Positions 1 through 9,662 of a stretch of DNA of 64,000 bases are shown piece by piece. The notes under the pieces were generated by a model that saw nothing but the letters and a program-made list of their open reading frames with translations, did no database searches and had not been told where the DNA came from. Location: assembly GCA_018815245.1 (NCBI GenBank), contig JAHIXK010000001.1, forward strand, positions 24,456 to 88,455, in the 5' to 3' direction. How positions within the stretch are numbered: position 1 is the first letter of the stretch; every line of letters starts with the position of its first letter. This DNA comes from Gammaproteobacteria bacterium (GTDB lineage: Bacteria > Pseudomonadota > Gammaproteobacteria > Burkholderiales > Burkholderiaceae_B). A program made the translations under genes and the position numbers.

Positions 1-393
<393 letters not shown>

Positions 394-402
394 GTTACCA
401 AC

Positions 403-759
403 ATGGGCTGGATTATTTTGAAGTACCTCACCACCGCAGGCCTGGTGGTTCTGATTTCCGAGGTGGCCAAGCGCAGCGACAAGCTGGGCGCGTTGATCGC
501 AGCGTTGCCCATGGTCACTGTGCTGACGCTGATTTGGCTTGCCATTGAAAAAGCACCACAGGAAAAAATTGCGAACCACGCCTACCTGACGTTTTGGTAT
601 GTACTACCTACCCTGCCCATGTTTTTGGCCTTCCCCTGGCTGTTACCCAGGGTGGGGTTTCTGATGTCACTGGCAGGCAGCGCCTTGCTAACGCTACTTT
701 GCTTTGCAATGACAGTGAAAATTGCTGCGGGTTTTGGTGTTCAACTTTGGTTTAAATAA
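403..759 (+). CDS. Small membrane protein, DUF3147-like
   Basis: A 118-residue protein starting 9 bases after the RND stop codon. It has about four hydrophobic segments (roughly residues 5-18, 30-47, 58-78 and 83-105) and the pattern KRSDKLGALIAALPMVTVLTLIW, typical in length and layout of DUF3147 inner-membrane proteins. The function of that family is not known to me. It ends 13 bases before the CDF start and is probably cotranscribed with both neighbours, suggesting an accessory role in metal efflux, but that is inference from position only. Confidence 0.75.
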   Translation: MGWIILKYLTTAGLVVLISEVAKRSDKLGALIAALPMVTVLTLIWLAIEKAPQEKIANHAYLTFWYVLPTLPMFLAFPWLLPRVGFLMSLAGSALLTLLCFAMTVKIAAGFGVQLWFK

Positions 760-772
760 GGGAGTAAGTTGT

Positions 773-1705
773 ATGGGTGCAGGACATTCACATGACGTGA
801 AAGTTGAGGGATATGAAAAGCCATTGTGGATTGCTTTGATATTGACCGCCAGCTTCATGGTGGCCGAAGTTGTTGGGGGCATATTGACCAATAGCCTGGC
901 TTTAATCTCTGATGCAGCGCACATGTTCACCGACTCGGCGGCATTGGCTATTTCCCTGCTGGCAATCCAGATTGGTAAAAAAGCAGCGGATAAAAAACGT
1001 ACATTTGGATACCACCGCTTTGAAATCCTGGCGGCGGCTTTCAATGCCATTCTGCTTTTTGGAGTGGCCATCTATATTCTTGTTGAAGCATTCCTGCGAA
1101 TTTCGAATCCACCAGATATTCAATCCAAGCTGATGCTGATCATCGCTTCCCTGGGCCTGCTTGTGAATCTGATTGCCATGAAACTTCTAAGCCAGTCAAA
1201 AGATGACAGCTTGAACGTCAAAGGTGCCTACCTTGAAGTGTGGAGCGACATGCTGGGTTCAGTGGGCGTGATAGTTGGTGCTTTGTTGATTCGATGGACA
1301 GGCTGGGGCTGGATTGATTCTGTGATTGCGGTAGGCATTGGCCTATGGGTGCTGCCACGTGCCTGGGCCCTGTTAAAACAAAGCACACATATTTTGCTGG
1401 AGGGCACGCCAGAACATTTGAACATCGACGAGATCAGGCAGGCACTGTCAAGCCACTGGGGTGTGGGCAGCATTCATGATTTGCATGTGTGGTCCATTTC
1501 CAGTGGTAAATCCAGCTTGTCAGTTCATGTTGTATGCCAGCACCGGGAGGTGGATTGGACTGATTTGCTTCAACAAATGCGCACCATGCTGGCAAACCGG
1601 TTTGACTTGCACCACACCACGATTCAGCTTGAGGCTACACCGTGTAGCGATGCAAGTGGAGAACACAGCTACACCGGAGAACCAGCAAGCACAAAACATC
1701 ACTAA
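773..1705 (+). CDS. czcD: Cation diffusion facilitator (CzcD/ZitB-type zinc exporter)
   Basis: A 310-residue inner-membrane metal/proton antiporter. The start at 773 is preferred over an in-frame site 51 bases upstream because AAGGGAG lies just before it and the protein then begins MGAGHSHD, the usual His-rich N-terminus. About six membrane segments are visible. TM2 holds the metal-site motif SDAAHMFTDS and TM5 holds EVWSDMLGSVGV, the paired H/D sites of zinc-transporting CDF proteins. A cytoplasmic C-terminal domain follows (about 210-290) and the tail is His-rich. The czcA, DUF3147, czcD arrangement points to Zn/Cd/Co export. A second CDF gene fragment lies at 20141-20332. Confidence 0.92.
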   Translation: MGAGHSHDVKVEGYEKPLWIALILTASFMVAEVVGGILTNSLALISDAAHMFTDSAALAISLLAIQIGKKAADKKRTFGYHRFEILAAAFNAILLFGVAIYILVEAFLRISNPPDIQSKLMLIIASLGLLVNLIAMKLLSQSKDDSLNVKGAYLEVWSDMLGSVGVIVGALLIRWTGWGWIDSVIAVGIGLWVLPRAWALLKQSTHILLEGTPEHLNIDEIRQALSSHWGVGSIHDLHVWSISSGKSSLSVHVVCQHREVDWTDLLQQMRTMLANRFDLHHTTIQLEATPCSDASGEHSYTGEPASTKHH

Positions 1706-1766
1706 TGTGCGCCTAAGTGTCACTGCATAACATTCATGCACCGTGACACACCAAAGGGGAATCAAC

Positions 1767-2546
1767 ATGAACAACGGTACTCAACCCGGCATCGGGAAAT
1801 TTTTACTGAACAAGGTGCCTGAAGTCACCTTGTTGTTCTGGCTCGTCAAGATGATGTCAACGACCGTGGGTGAAACTGCGGCAGACTTTTTAAACTTCAA
1901 TTTGAGCTTTGGATTAACGGCTACCTCAGTGGTGGTGGCCGTTCTCACTGCGATTGCTTTGGGCGTGCAACTTCGGACCAAACGTTACGCCCCCTCGGTA
2001 TACTGGTTAAGCATTGTGCTGATCAGCGTACTGGGCACCTTGATCACCGATCACCTAACCGACAACCTGGGTATGCCATTGATGGCTTCAACTGCCGCTT
2101 TCTCGCTGGCTCTTGCCCTCGTGTTTGCCTTGTGGCATCGCCGTGAAGGTACGCTGTCCATTCACCACATTGATACACCTGCCAGAGAATGGTTTTACTG
2201 GCTCGCGATTCTGGTTACCTTTGCTTTGGGCACGGCTTCGGGCGACTGGTTCGCAGAGGGTTTGAACTTGGGTTACGCCAATTCCACATTGGTGTTTGGT
2301 GCCTTGATTGCAATGATTGCAATTGCCCGTTTTCGATTCAAGATGAATGCGGTGTGGGCCTTCTGGCTTAGCTACATTCTTACGAGGCCATTGGGCGCAT
2401 CCTTTGGCGATTGGTTATCGCAACCAGCCGACAATGGCGGGTTGGGCTTGGGCACCACACAAACAAGCCTTGTATTTTTAACCCTGATCGTGTGCAGTGT
2501 GACCTGTTTAGCGTATCAAAATAAAAAACTCATCCGTTCAAAGTAA
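1767..2546 (+). CDS. Four-repeat integral membrane protein (COG4705-like)
   Basis: A 259-residue membrane protein. The start at 1767 has AAAGGGGA upstream. It begins with KVPEVTLLFWLVKMMSTTVGET and contains four units, each a pair of hydrophobic segments ending in a G-x(3)-D pattern: VGETAADFL, LGTLITDHL, LGTASGDWF and LGASFGDWL. This is the layout of the uncharacterised COG4705 membrane-anchored proteins. A paralogue lies at 8889-9662. Both are close to metal-transport genes, but no substrate is known. The repeated acidic positions within membrane segments would suit a cation or proton pathway, which is speculation. Confidence 0.8.
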   Translation: MNNGTQPGIGKFLLNKVPEVTLLFWLVKMMSTTVGETAADFLNFNLSFGLTATSVVVAVLTAIALGVQLRTKRYAPSVYWLSIVLISVLGTLITDHLTDNLGMPLMASTAAFSLALALVFALWHRREGTLSIHHIDTPAREWFYWLAILVTFALGTASGDWFAEGLNLGYANSTLVFGALIAMIAIARFRFKMNAVWAFWLSYILTRPLGASFGDWLSQPADNGGLGLGTTQTSLVFLTLIVCSVTCLAYQNKKLIRSK

Positions 2547-2649
2547 GCTGCGTAGCCTAATTCAGAGCTAAGTTTTCCTGCGCATGATGAAGCCATTCCG
2601 GTTGGTATTCAACTGGTTCATTGTTGTCACTCTTGAAAGGAACGAGACC

Positions 2650-4116
2650 ATGACTTCTTCATACTCAAACAGCAAACGCCCCTCACGCCTGATGTTGGCC
2701 TTGATTGCCGCAGGCATGTTGGGCGGGGCAAGTGCCAGCTACTTCAATGGCACCCCGGCAACGGCAGCTACACCCCTGCTAGATAAACAGGGACAAGCGC
2801 AAACTCAAAATACCACACTGCCCGACTTTGCCCAGATTGCACAGCGTTACGGCGACACGGTGGTGAACATTAGTGTTCGGGGAATCAAGCAAAATGTAGC
2901 GCAAGCCGGTGTATCGCCAAACGATCCCATGTTCGACTTCTTCAAGCAGTTTCCCAATCCCAACGGTCCGGATAGCGGCCCAGTACCCACCTACGGGCAA
3001 GGCTCCGGATTCATTGTGTCCCCAGATGGTCTGATCCTGACCAACGCGCATGTGGTTCGGGATGCTTCCGAAGTGGTGGTCAAGCTGAACAACCGCAAGG
3101 AGTATGAAGCCAAGTTGTTGGGCAGCGACTCAAGAACCGACATTGCGGTATTGAAAATCGACGCCAAGAACCTGCCTAGTGCCCCATTGGGCAACCCGGA
3201 TGCGCTTCAGGTCGGCGAATGGGTTCTGGCCATTGGATCCCCTTTCGGCTTCGAGAACAGCGTAACAGCCGGCGTGGTCAGTGCCAAACGCCGTTCACTT
3301 CCCGAAGACAGCTTTGTACCATTCATCCAGACTGATGTAGCAGTGAATCCGGGGAACTCAGGCGGCCCGCTTTTCAATTCCAAAGGTGAAGTGGTTGGCA
3401 TCAACGCGCAGATCTTCAGCCAAACCGGTGGCTACCAAGGTTTGTCTTTTGCCATACCAATCGATCTTGCCAACAAAATCAAGGCCGAGATTGTGGCCAC
3501 GGGACAGGCAAGCCACGCCCGCTTGGGTGTTGCAGTTCAAGAGGTCAACCAGAGCCTTGCAGATTCTTTCAAACTGGACAAGCCCGAAGGTGCGCTGATT
3601 TCCAGCGTCGACCCAACAAGCCCGGCGGAACAAGCCGGCTTGCAGTCTGGCGACATTATTTTGCGGGCCGATGGTAAACCTATTGTGGCCTCCGGTGATT
3701 TGCCCGCCTTAATTGGTGCTGCCAAGCCCGGTCAGAAAATGACGCTTGAAATTTGGCGGCAAGGTGAAGTCCTGAAACGAACCGCTCAACTTGGTAATAT
3801 CGAGAAAGATGTGGTGATAAGTGCCCAGAAAACAGATGCTGTTGGCGAAGGCCGCCTTGGCCTCGCACTGCGGCCCTTGCAGCCCGATGAACAGCAGCAG
3901 GCTCAGGTGCAAAACGGCATGCTGATTGAGCAGGTGCGCGGTGCAGCAGCCATGGCAGGCGTACAGCGGGGCGACGTGCTGATCGGGATCAACGGGGTTC
4001 GTGTAAACAACATTGAGCAGGTTCAAGACACGATGAAACAGGCCAAAAAATCAGTGGCTCTGCTGGTTCAGCGCAATGGACGAAAAATTTTCCTGCCTGT
4101 GAGGATTATTGGTTGA
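2650..4116 (+). CDS. degP: Do-like periplasmic serine protease (DegP/DegQ/MucD type)
   Basis: A 488-residue HtrA-family protease and chaperone of the periplasm. The ATG at 2650 is chosen over an ATG 66 bases upstream because AAGGA precedes it and a signal sequence follows directly (SRLMLALIAAGMLGG). The catalytic triad is visible: His134 in TNAHVV, Asp164 in SRTDIAVLKI and Ser237 in GNSGGPLF. Two PDZ domains follow, about 285-375 and 395-485. Length and two PDZ domains match DegP/MucD. It degrades or refolds damaged envelope proteins. It is convergent with the kinase gene, with 11 bases between stops, and is probably transcribed alone. Confidence 0.95.
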   Translation: MTSSYSNSKRPSRLMLALIAAGMLGGASASYFNGTPATAATPLLDKQGQAQTQNTTLPDFAQIAQRYGDTVVNISVRGIKQNVAQAGVSPNDPMFDFFKQFPNPNGPDSGPVPTYGQGSGFIVSPDGLILTNAHVVRDASEVVVKLNNRKEYEAKLLGSDSRTDIAVLKIDAKNLPSAPLGNPDALQVGEWVLAIGSPFGFENSVTAGVVSAKRRSLPEDSFVPFIQTDVAVNPGNSGGPLFNSKGEVVGINAQIFSQTGGYQGLSFAIPIDLANKIKAEIVATGQASHARLGVAVQEVNQSLADSFKLDKPEGALISSVDPTSPAEQAGLQSGDIILRADGKPIVASGDLPALIGAAKPGQKMTLEIWRQGEVLKRTAQLGNIEKDVVISAQKTDAVGEGRLGLALRPLQPDEQQQAQVQNGMLIEQVRGAAAMAGVQRGDVLIGINGVRVNNIEQVQDTMKQAKKSVALLVQRNGRKIFLPVRIIG

Positions 4117-4127
4117 TTAAAACAGGA

Positions 4128-5453
4128 TCAGGACTTGGGGTGTTTGCTGAAATACACCTTCACCACAAGTCCTGTTGAAAATCTGCTTGAGTCCAGCAAT
4201 TCAATTTTTCCCCCCAACCCGTCCACTAAGCCTTTCACAATCGCAAGGCCCAAGCCCGAACCGGTTTGCTCAAGACCGGATACTCGGAAGAATGGGTCGA
4301 ACACCCGCTGGCGATCCGCCTGCGCAATGCCGGACCCATTGTCTTCTACGGTGAAAACCACCCAGTCCGGTTCGTGATGAATTCCCAGATCAACCATGCC
4401 GCCTGTTCTGCCATACCGAATAGCGTTGTCCACAAGGTTACGAACAATCAGCAGCACTTCCGTTTCTTCCGCATGCACAAGGGCATCTTGTGTGTCCTCG
4501 TCCATGCCCAAATCGACACCCTTGGCCTGGGCCAAAGGCATAGCGTCCTCTAGCACATGGGTGCACACTCCGAGCAAGGAAATAGGGCCACGCTCCACAA
4601 CCGGGTTGCTCTGTGCCCGGGCCATGCTGAGCAACTGGCCCAACAGGCGCCTGCTTCGCTCAATGCCCTTTTGCAAACGGACGGCTCGCTCACGCGCTTC
4701 GGGATTCAAATCGCAGGCACTCAAACGCTCGGCCTGCAATGACAGCGCCGCGATGGGCGAACGCAATTCATGCGCTGCATCGGCCAGGAACCGCTGCTGG
4801 TTTTGTACTGACTGTGCAACCCGCACAAACAGCCGATTGATGGCATGAACAAAAGGCTGAATTTCCCGTGGCAAGTTTTCTTCCGGCACCGCGTGCAACT
4901 CCAGATCCCCACGAGAATCGATCTCTTGGGCCAACACACCAATTGGCAGGAATATTTTTCGCACCAGCCAGGTCACCACCAAAAGAAGAATGGGTACCAA
5001 AATCAGCAATGGCAACAGCGTGCGAATCGCGCTGTCATTTGCAATTTCATCGCGTAACTCCGTTTTCTGGAGAATGGCGATTCGCGCAGTGTCTGGCAAG
5101 GTTCTAATGAACGCGCGATATTTTTTTCCCGATTGATCAAGCGTGTGCAAACCATCCACTAAGCCAAACAAAACCGGATCTGAAAACGGATTCAGGTTGA
5201 GGATGAGCAGGTCAGAATCTGTATCACTTCCGCGGTTGCCATTCACCAGAATAATTTCATCTGCTGAGGGAACGTGATCAATCAGCGAAGCAGTCTGCCT
5301 AAGACTTTCGTCTTGCAGTTCATGGGCTTCATCAAATGCAAACAAGAATGATAACGCCCCGGTAACCACTGCCACCAGCAGAATGGCCGCCGACAGGTAC
5401 ACCGACAACCAGAATTGAATTGACCTGTTTAATTGCTTTTTTGAACCATCCAA
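4128..5453 (-). CDS. Sensor histidine kinase (QseC/PmrB-like)
   Basis: A 441-residue inner-membrane kinase. Two membrane segments (about 15-38 and 146-164) flank a periplasmic sensor region of about 105 residues. A HAMP-like linker is followed by the H-box DAAHELRSPIAAL with phospho-acceptor His228, then the N-box NLVDNAIRYG, a G1-type DNGSGI and GSGLGLAIVKGL. This is the standard EnvZ/QseC layout. The start overlaps the end of the response-regulator gene by 25 bases, so the two are translationally coupled. The ligand is unknown. The upstream PepSY and MFS genes, and the EptA/PAP2 pair 5 kb away, make an envelope or cation signal plausible. Confidence 0.92.
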   Translation of the reverse strand: MDGSKKQLNRSIQFWLSVYLSAAILLVAVVTGALSFLFAFDEAHELQDESLRQTASLIDHVPSADEIILVNGNRGSDTDSDLLILNLNPFSDPVLFGLVDGLHTLDQSGKKYRAFIRTLPDTARIAILQKTELRDEIANDSAIRTLLPLLILVPILLLVVTWLVRKIFLPIGVLAQEIDSRGDLELHAVPEENLPREIQPFVHAINRLFVRVAQSVQNQQRFLADAAHELRSPIAALSLQAERLSACDLNPEARERAVRLQKGIERSRRLLGQLLSMARAQSNPVVERGPISLLGVCTHVLEDAMPLAQAKGVDLGMDEDTQDALVHAEETEVLLIVRNLVDNAIRYGRTGGMVDLGIHHEPDWVVFTVEDNGSGIAQADRQRVFDPFFRVSGLEQTGSGLGLAIVKGLVDGLGGKIELLDSSRFSTGLVVKVYFSKHPKS

Positions 5454-6094
5454 CCCACACCCCTCACATTCTTGATTGAATCGGCACCCAGTTTTTTGCG
5501 CAAGGCATGAATCAAAAACTCGATGGCATTGCTTTCCACTTCTTCACCCCAACCATACACGCGGTCTTCAAGATCAGCTCGGGACAGTATGGCACCCGGG
5601 CGAATCAGCAATGCGTGCAACAAGGCATATTCCCGATTACTCAGTTGCACCGGCTCGAGGTCAACCCGCCAGGCCTGTCGGGTTGAGGGATCCAGATTCA
5701 ATATCCCATTGCCCAACACTGGCGCAGCGCCGCCCGACTTGCGGCGCACAACTGCACGGATTCTGGCAAACAGTTCGGCCATTTCAAAGGGCTTTAAAAG
5801 GTAATCGTCTGCGCCATGATCCAGGCCCTGAATGCGGTCAGACAACTGGTCGCGGGCAGATACAATCAGCGCAGGAATTGGATTGTTGCTGGCTCGAATG
5901 GCTTTCAGCACATCCATACCATCGCGCTGCGGCAAACCAAGATCCAACAACAACAAGTCATAGTGCTGGGTTTTCAGGGCACTGAGTGCGGTTTCACCAT
6001 TCTTGACCCAATCCACGGCGTAGGAAGCATCTTTTAATGCATCCTGCACTTCTTCTCCAATCATGGGATCGTCTTCAACCAGTAGCACGCGCAT
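5429..6094 (-). CDS. OmpR-family response regulator (QseB/PmrA-like)
   Basis: A 221-residue DNA-binding response regulator. The receiver domain (1-115) has acidic residues EDD at 7-9, phospho-acceptor Asp51 in LLLLDLGLP, and the KPF switch lysine. The C-terminal winged helix (about 125-220) ends with the typical RKKLGADSIKNVRGVGW. The sequence is closest in feel to QseB/PmrA regulators. It overlaps the MFS gene upstream by 20 bases and the kinase gene downstream by 25 bases, so all three are probably one coupled transcript. The kinase encoded next is its evident partner. Confidence 0.93.
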   Translation of the reverse strand: MRVLLVEDDPMIGEEVQDALKDASYAVDWVKNGETALSALKTQHYDLLLLDLGLPQRDGMDVLKAIRASNNPIPALIVSARDQLSDRIQGLDHGADDYLLKPFEMAELFARIRAVVRRKSGGAAPVLGNGILNLDPSTRQAWRVDLEPVQLSNREYALLHALLIRPGAILSRADLEDRVYGWGEEVESNAIEFLIHALRKKLGADSIKNVRGVGWMVQKSN

Positions 6095-7277
6095 TGGAGT
6101 TTTCCTTGTTCATAACAATCAACACCATGGCAGCAGCGGCAAAAAAAGCCCCTGCATAAAACGGGAACGCTGCACCCCAGCTGTCCCAAAGCCAGCCCGC
6201 CAACACACTGGCGACCAATGTAGTTAGTCCGCCGACAAGACTAAAGACTCCAAATGCCGTGCCTCTTAAACCCGCTGGTGCGGTTGCTGCAACCATGGTG
6301 GAAAGCAGCCCCTGGGTAATACCCATGTGCAGGCCCCACAACAGAATACCGGGCAACAAGGCCTGCCAGGATTCACCCAAGGCCAAAAACAAGTCAGCTA
6401 CAACCAATGCTGCCAAGCCTAGAAACAGCAACCTGGTATGTGAGATTCGATCTGAAAGTTTTCCAAATGGATACGCTGACAAAGCAAAAACCAAATTCAT
6501 GACAATCAACACAAGCGGAGCCCATGTCACAGACAAGCCAGCTTGTTGAACACGCAACACGAGAAATGCCTCGCTGAACCTGGCCAGCGCAAAAGCGCCG
6601 CCAATGCCGACAACCCACCAATAGTCCCGCCCCAGACTTCGAAACGTGCGCCAATTGATGGGGGCTCTCGCACCTCTTTCACTTGCTTTCTCGGGCTCTG
6701 CCACACCAAAGTACAGCAAGGCCACAGCAAGCACAGCCGGAATAACCGCCACCCAGAACACGGCCCGGAAATCATTGGCCCACAACAGCATCAACCCAAC
6801 GGCCAGCAAGGGGCCAGAAAATGCGCCCACAGTATCCAGTGATTGCCTTAAGCCATATGCGGCCCCGCGTGCTTCGGGGCGGACCAAGTCAGCGACCAGT
6901 GCATCTCGAGGCGCACCGCGAATGCCTTTGCCTACCCGGTCAACAAAGCGAGCCCCAAACACCATTCCGGTGCTGCCCGCCATTGCAAAAAAAGGTTTGC
7001 TGATGGCACCAAGGCCATATCCAAATACAGCCAAAGCCTTGCGTTTCCCCAAATAATCGCTCAATGCACCTGAAAACACTTTGACCACCATGGTGGTCGA
7101 TTCGGCCACACCTTCAATCACGCCGACCAACAAGGCGCTGGCCCCCATCACGGTTACCAAATAGACCGGTAACAGGCTATGAATCATTTCCGAAGAAATA
7201 TCCATCAACAAGCTGACAAAACCCAATACCCAAACGCCGCGAGGAATGACTGAAGTGGTGGCCGAATTGAATTGCAT
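6075..7277 (-). CDS. Major facilitator superfamily transporter
   Basis: A 400-residue inner-membrane transporter with about twelve hydrophobic segments. The inter-TM loop motif appears as GALSDYLGKRKAL after TM2 and again as GKLSDRISHTRLL in the second half, the usual MFS duplication. RVGKGIRGAPRDALVADL in the first half is characteristic of a bacterial group of drug- or metabolite-efflux MFS proteins; the substrate cannot be deduced. It is the first gene of an overlapping MFS, regulator, kinase set and may be a target or signal partner of that two-component system. Confidence 0.88.
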   Translation of the reverse strand: MQFNSATTSVIPRGVWVLGFVSLLMDISSEMIHSLLPVYLVTVMGASALLVGVIEGVAESTTMVVKVFSGALSDYLGKRKALAVFGYGLGAISKPFFAMAGSTGMVFGARFVDRVGKGIRGAPRDALVADLVRPEARGAAYGLRQSLDTVGAFSGPLLAVGLMLLWANDFRAVFWVAVIPAVLAVALLYFGVAEPEKASERGARAPINWRTFRSLGRDYWWVVGIGGAFALARFSEAFLVLRVQQAGLSVTWAPLVLIVMNLVFALSAYPFGKLSDRISHTRLLFLGLAALVVADLFLALGESWQALLPGILLWGLHMGITQGLLSTMVAATAPAGLRGTAFGVFSLVGGLTTLVASVLAGWLWDSWGAAFPFYAGAFFAAAAMVLIVMNKENSNARATG

Positions 7278-7370
7278 AGATCACGTTTGTTTGTGTTCCG
7301 GAAGGTGCCAATATGCCATGGCTTGCAAAGCGCCGGGCATGGTTTTGTTGCCATACCCGACTATTGCACA

Positions 7371-7712
7371 TCAATCGTCGTCATCCTCGCCATCGGCCTG
7401 ATCCAGTTTCGATGACAAAACCTTGGCGCTGGCAGCATCCACTTTAACGTCGTACACCTTGTGGTCTGCGGTAACCACTTCGACATCATAAACCGGACCG
7501 CCCGAGGTCTGTTGCTCAAGCTCCACCTGAACAGCTTTACCCCCTGCATGCTGTTCCGCTGCCGCAATGGCCTGAATCAATGTAACCTTTGCTTTTGAAA
7601 ACAAAGCCACTGCATCGTTCGGTGGTGGTTCCTTGCTGGCGTATGCAAGGCTTCCCCCGGCAATCGCGCTTGCGGTTACAATCAGGGCGGTAAATAATTT
7701 TCTCTGTTTCAT
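7371..7712 (-). CDS. Secreted PepSY-domain protein
   Basis: A small periplasmic protein of 113 residues when started at 7712 (MKQRKLFTALIV), directly before a clear signal peptide ending near LAYA-SKE. One PepSY unit follows: SKAKVTLIQAIAAAEQHAGGKAVQVELEQ and then VYDVEVVTADHKVYDVKVD. The tail is very acidic (DGEDDDD). PepSY domains are commonly protease inhibitors or ligand-binding modules and are often encoded next to PmrAB/QseBC-like systems. The gene lies 93 bases upstream of the MFS gene on the same strand and could lead the operon. The acidic tail might bind cations, which is inference. Confidence 0.82.
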   Translation of the reverse strand: MKQRKLFTALIVTASAIAGGSLAYASKEPPPNDAVALFSKAKVTLIQAIAAAEQHAGGKAVQVELEQQTSGGPVYDVEVVTADHKVYDVKVDAASAKVLSSKLDQADGEDDDD

Positions 7713-7814
7713 GATTTCACTCCGTGGTTGAAAGTCAATCAAGCGGGTTTGCTTGCGACAGTTCCCACTTTGCCCATGCAAACTTAGCGCAACATTAGTT
7801 CATTCATCCAAAAC

Positions 7815-8858
7815 ATGACACCCTCGAACTTTTCACAATCCGCCCACGAGTTTTCATTAAGCAGGGTACTGATCGTTGTTGTATGGATTTGTGCCGCATG
7901 GTTCTCGGTGCTTGCGTTGCACCTTACACCGGCCGTTTTCGCGATCTTGATCACTTATGGGGCCACTACACGTTTGGCACATCGTCTGAAAGCTTGGCTG
8001 CCAGCGCTTCGTCACGTTGAGGCAATCGCTTTGTTGCTGGTTTTGTCAGCCATTGCTCTGGGTTTGGGTGCCTCACTGGAATATCTGCTGGAATCGGGTT
8101 CAGCCAACGTGGGCGTGCCTGCGGTGCTTGAACGTTTGTCTAAGGTACTTGATCAGTTGCGCCTTGCCCTGCCTGCCGCCTTGTCGGCTCATGTGCCCGC
8201 TTCAATTGACGGGGTTCGTGCCGCAGCGGCTGCCTGGCTTCAAAATCATGCTAGTCAGCTTCAAACCTGGGGAGGGCACACTCTTCGCGGTGTGGGCTAT
8301 GTACTCGCAGGCACCGTGATTGGGGCCTTGTTAAGCATTCAACTGAACCGATCAACCGGTAAGGTGAGCAGCAAACACCTGCCACGCTTGCTTCGCCTGC
8401 GCTTTGACGAACTGATTGAAAGTTTCACTCACATTGTGTTTGCACAATTCAAAATATCCGCAATCAACACTTTGGCCACTGCCATTTTCCTGCTGGGTGT
8501 GCTGCCCACTTTGGGTACACCCATCCCCTTGGCAGGTACTTTGGTCAGCATCACATTTGTGGCGGGCATGATTCCGATTGTGGGTAATCTGGTGTCAAAC
8601 ACAATCATTGTTGCAATCGCCTTGAGCCAATCATTGACCATGGCAATTTTGGCGTTCATATGGCTGGTGGCGATTCACAAGGTTGAGTATTTTTTGAATG
8701 CGCACATCATTGGTTCAAGTATCCGTTCCAAAGCTTGGGAACTGTTGCTGGCCATGCTAGTAATGGAAGCACTGTTCGGGTTGGCTGGCCTAGTTACTGC
8801 ACCCGTGCTGTATGCACAAATCAAGCACGGTTTGTACAGCCAGGGCTGGCTGGATTAA
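7815..8858 (+). CDS. AI-2E/PerM family membrane protein
   Basis: A 347-residue membrane protein of the AI-2E transporter superfamily (TqsA/PerM/YdiK). Paired hydrophobic segments at the N-terminus (about 18-90), a soluble stretch rich in Leu and Ala (about 90-155), then the conserved C-terminal block with IPLAGTLVSITFVAGMIPIVGN and a last helix pair. Members include Na+(Li+)/H+ antiporters and putative autoinducer exporters, so the substrate is open. Divergent from the PepSY gene, with 102 bases between starts. A second family member is encoded at 38592-39671. Confidence 0.85.
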   Translation: MTPSNFSQSAHEFSLSRVLIVVVWICAAWFSVLALHLTPAVFAILITYGATTRLAHRLKAWLPALRHVEAIALLLVLSAIALGLGASLEYLLESGSANVGVPAVLERLSKVLDQLRLALPAALSAHVPASIDGVRAAAAAWLQNHASQLQTWGGHTLRGVGYVLAGTVIGALLSIQLNRSTGKVSSKHLPRLLRLRFDELIESFTHIVFAQFKISAINTLATAIFLLGVLPTLGTPIPLAGTLVSITFVAGMIPIVGNLVSNTIIVAIALSQSLTMAILAFIWLVAIHKVEYFLNAHIIGSSIRSKAWELLLAMLVMEALFGLAGLVTAPVLYAQIKHGLYSQGWLD

Positions 8859-8888
8859 GCCTCAATGCCAGCCCGGCACAGTTTAAGG

Positions 8889-9662
8889 TTAATGCGCTTT
8901 TGAGCTCGCTTTCTGCTTGAAAGCCAACAGGCACACCACAATAAAACCCAGCAACACGGCCGATGCGGTGTACCGGCTTAGCGCAAGACCACCCATGTCA
9001 ACCGGCTTGTCAAGGTAATCGCCCACCACAGCGCCAAGGGGTCGGGTTAGCACGAAGGCAAGCCAGAACAGGGTTGTTCTGGAAACACTAGTGAAGAAAT
9101 ACGCACCGACGACAAGCAGCAAAAGTCCACTGAACACCATTGCACCCCCGGTATACCCCAGGCCGGCAGTATCGGCGGTCCAATCGCCCAGCGCTGTGCC
9201 CAGTGTTTGCGAGAACATTATGGTGATCCAGTAAAACATTTCTGCTTTTGGGGTGTTCACCGAACTAACAGACACCGTACCCATGGTTCGATACCAGGCA
9301 AACAGGGACACGATCAGTAAGGTGGACAAAATTGCGGTTCCACCCGCATAACCTACCCCCAAGGACCTGTCCGCAAAATCCGCAAGTGTGGTGCCCACCG
9401 TGGTGGTGGCAATAATGGTGGTCCAATACAGAAATGGGTGAAATCGATCCGCCTTGATTTGTGCAGCGACCGCGATGAAGAAAACTACCGCGAAAATTAC
9501 TGTGCCCATCAAGTAGCCCAAATTCATGGACATCGACACAGCATCGCCCCCTGTTTCACCCAGTGTGGTGGCTGCAATCTTGATTACCCAGAACAGCAAA
9601 GTCACTTCAGGTACTTTGCTCAAAGCCGCTCTGGCGGTTTCCTTCAAGTCGTGGTTTTGCAT
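8889..9662 (-). CDS. Four-repeat integral membrane protein (COG4705-like), paralogue
   Basis: A 257-residue paralogue of the protein at 1767-2546. The ATG at 9662 is chosen because GGAG lies 9 bases upstream; a TTG 15 bases further up is the alternative. It shares the opening KVPEVTLLFWVIKIAATTLGETGGD and has the same four repeats: LGETGGDAV, VGTTLADFA, LGTALGDWT and LGAVVGDYL. The function is unknown. The stop lies 31 bases from that of the convergent AI-2E gene. The upstream intergenic region holds the Mn2+ riboswitch on the other strand, so the two transcripts diverge around it. Confidence 0.8.
   Translation of the reverse strand: MQNHDLKETARAALSKVPEVTLLFWVIKIAATTLGETGGDAVSMSMNLGYLMGTVIFAVVFFIAVAAQIKADRFHPFLYWTTIIATTTVGTTLADFADRSLGVGYAGGTAILSTLLIVSLFAWYRTMGTVSVSSVNTPKAEMFYWITIMFSQTLGTALGDWTADTAGLGYTGGAMVFSGLLLLVVGAYFFTSVSRTTLFWLAFVLTRPLGAVVGDYLDKPVDMGGLALSRYTASAVLLGFIVVCLLAFKQKASSKAH

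Noticed and set aside
8843..8874. Hairpin GGGCTGGC/GCCAGCCC between two convergent genes
   Set aside because: The stem is perfect but the loop is 16 bases and there is no T-run on either strand, so a terminator call is not well supported.
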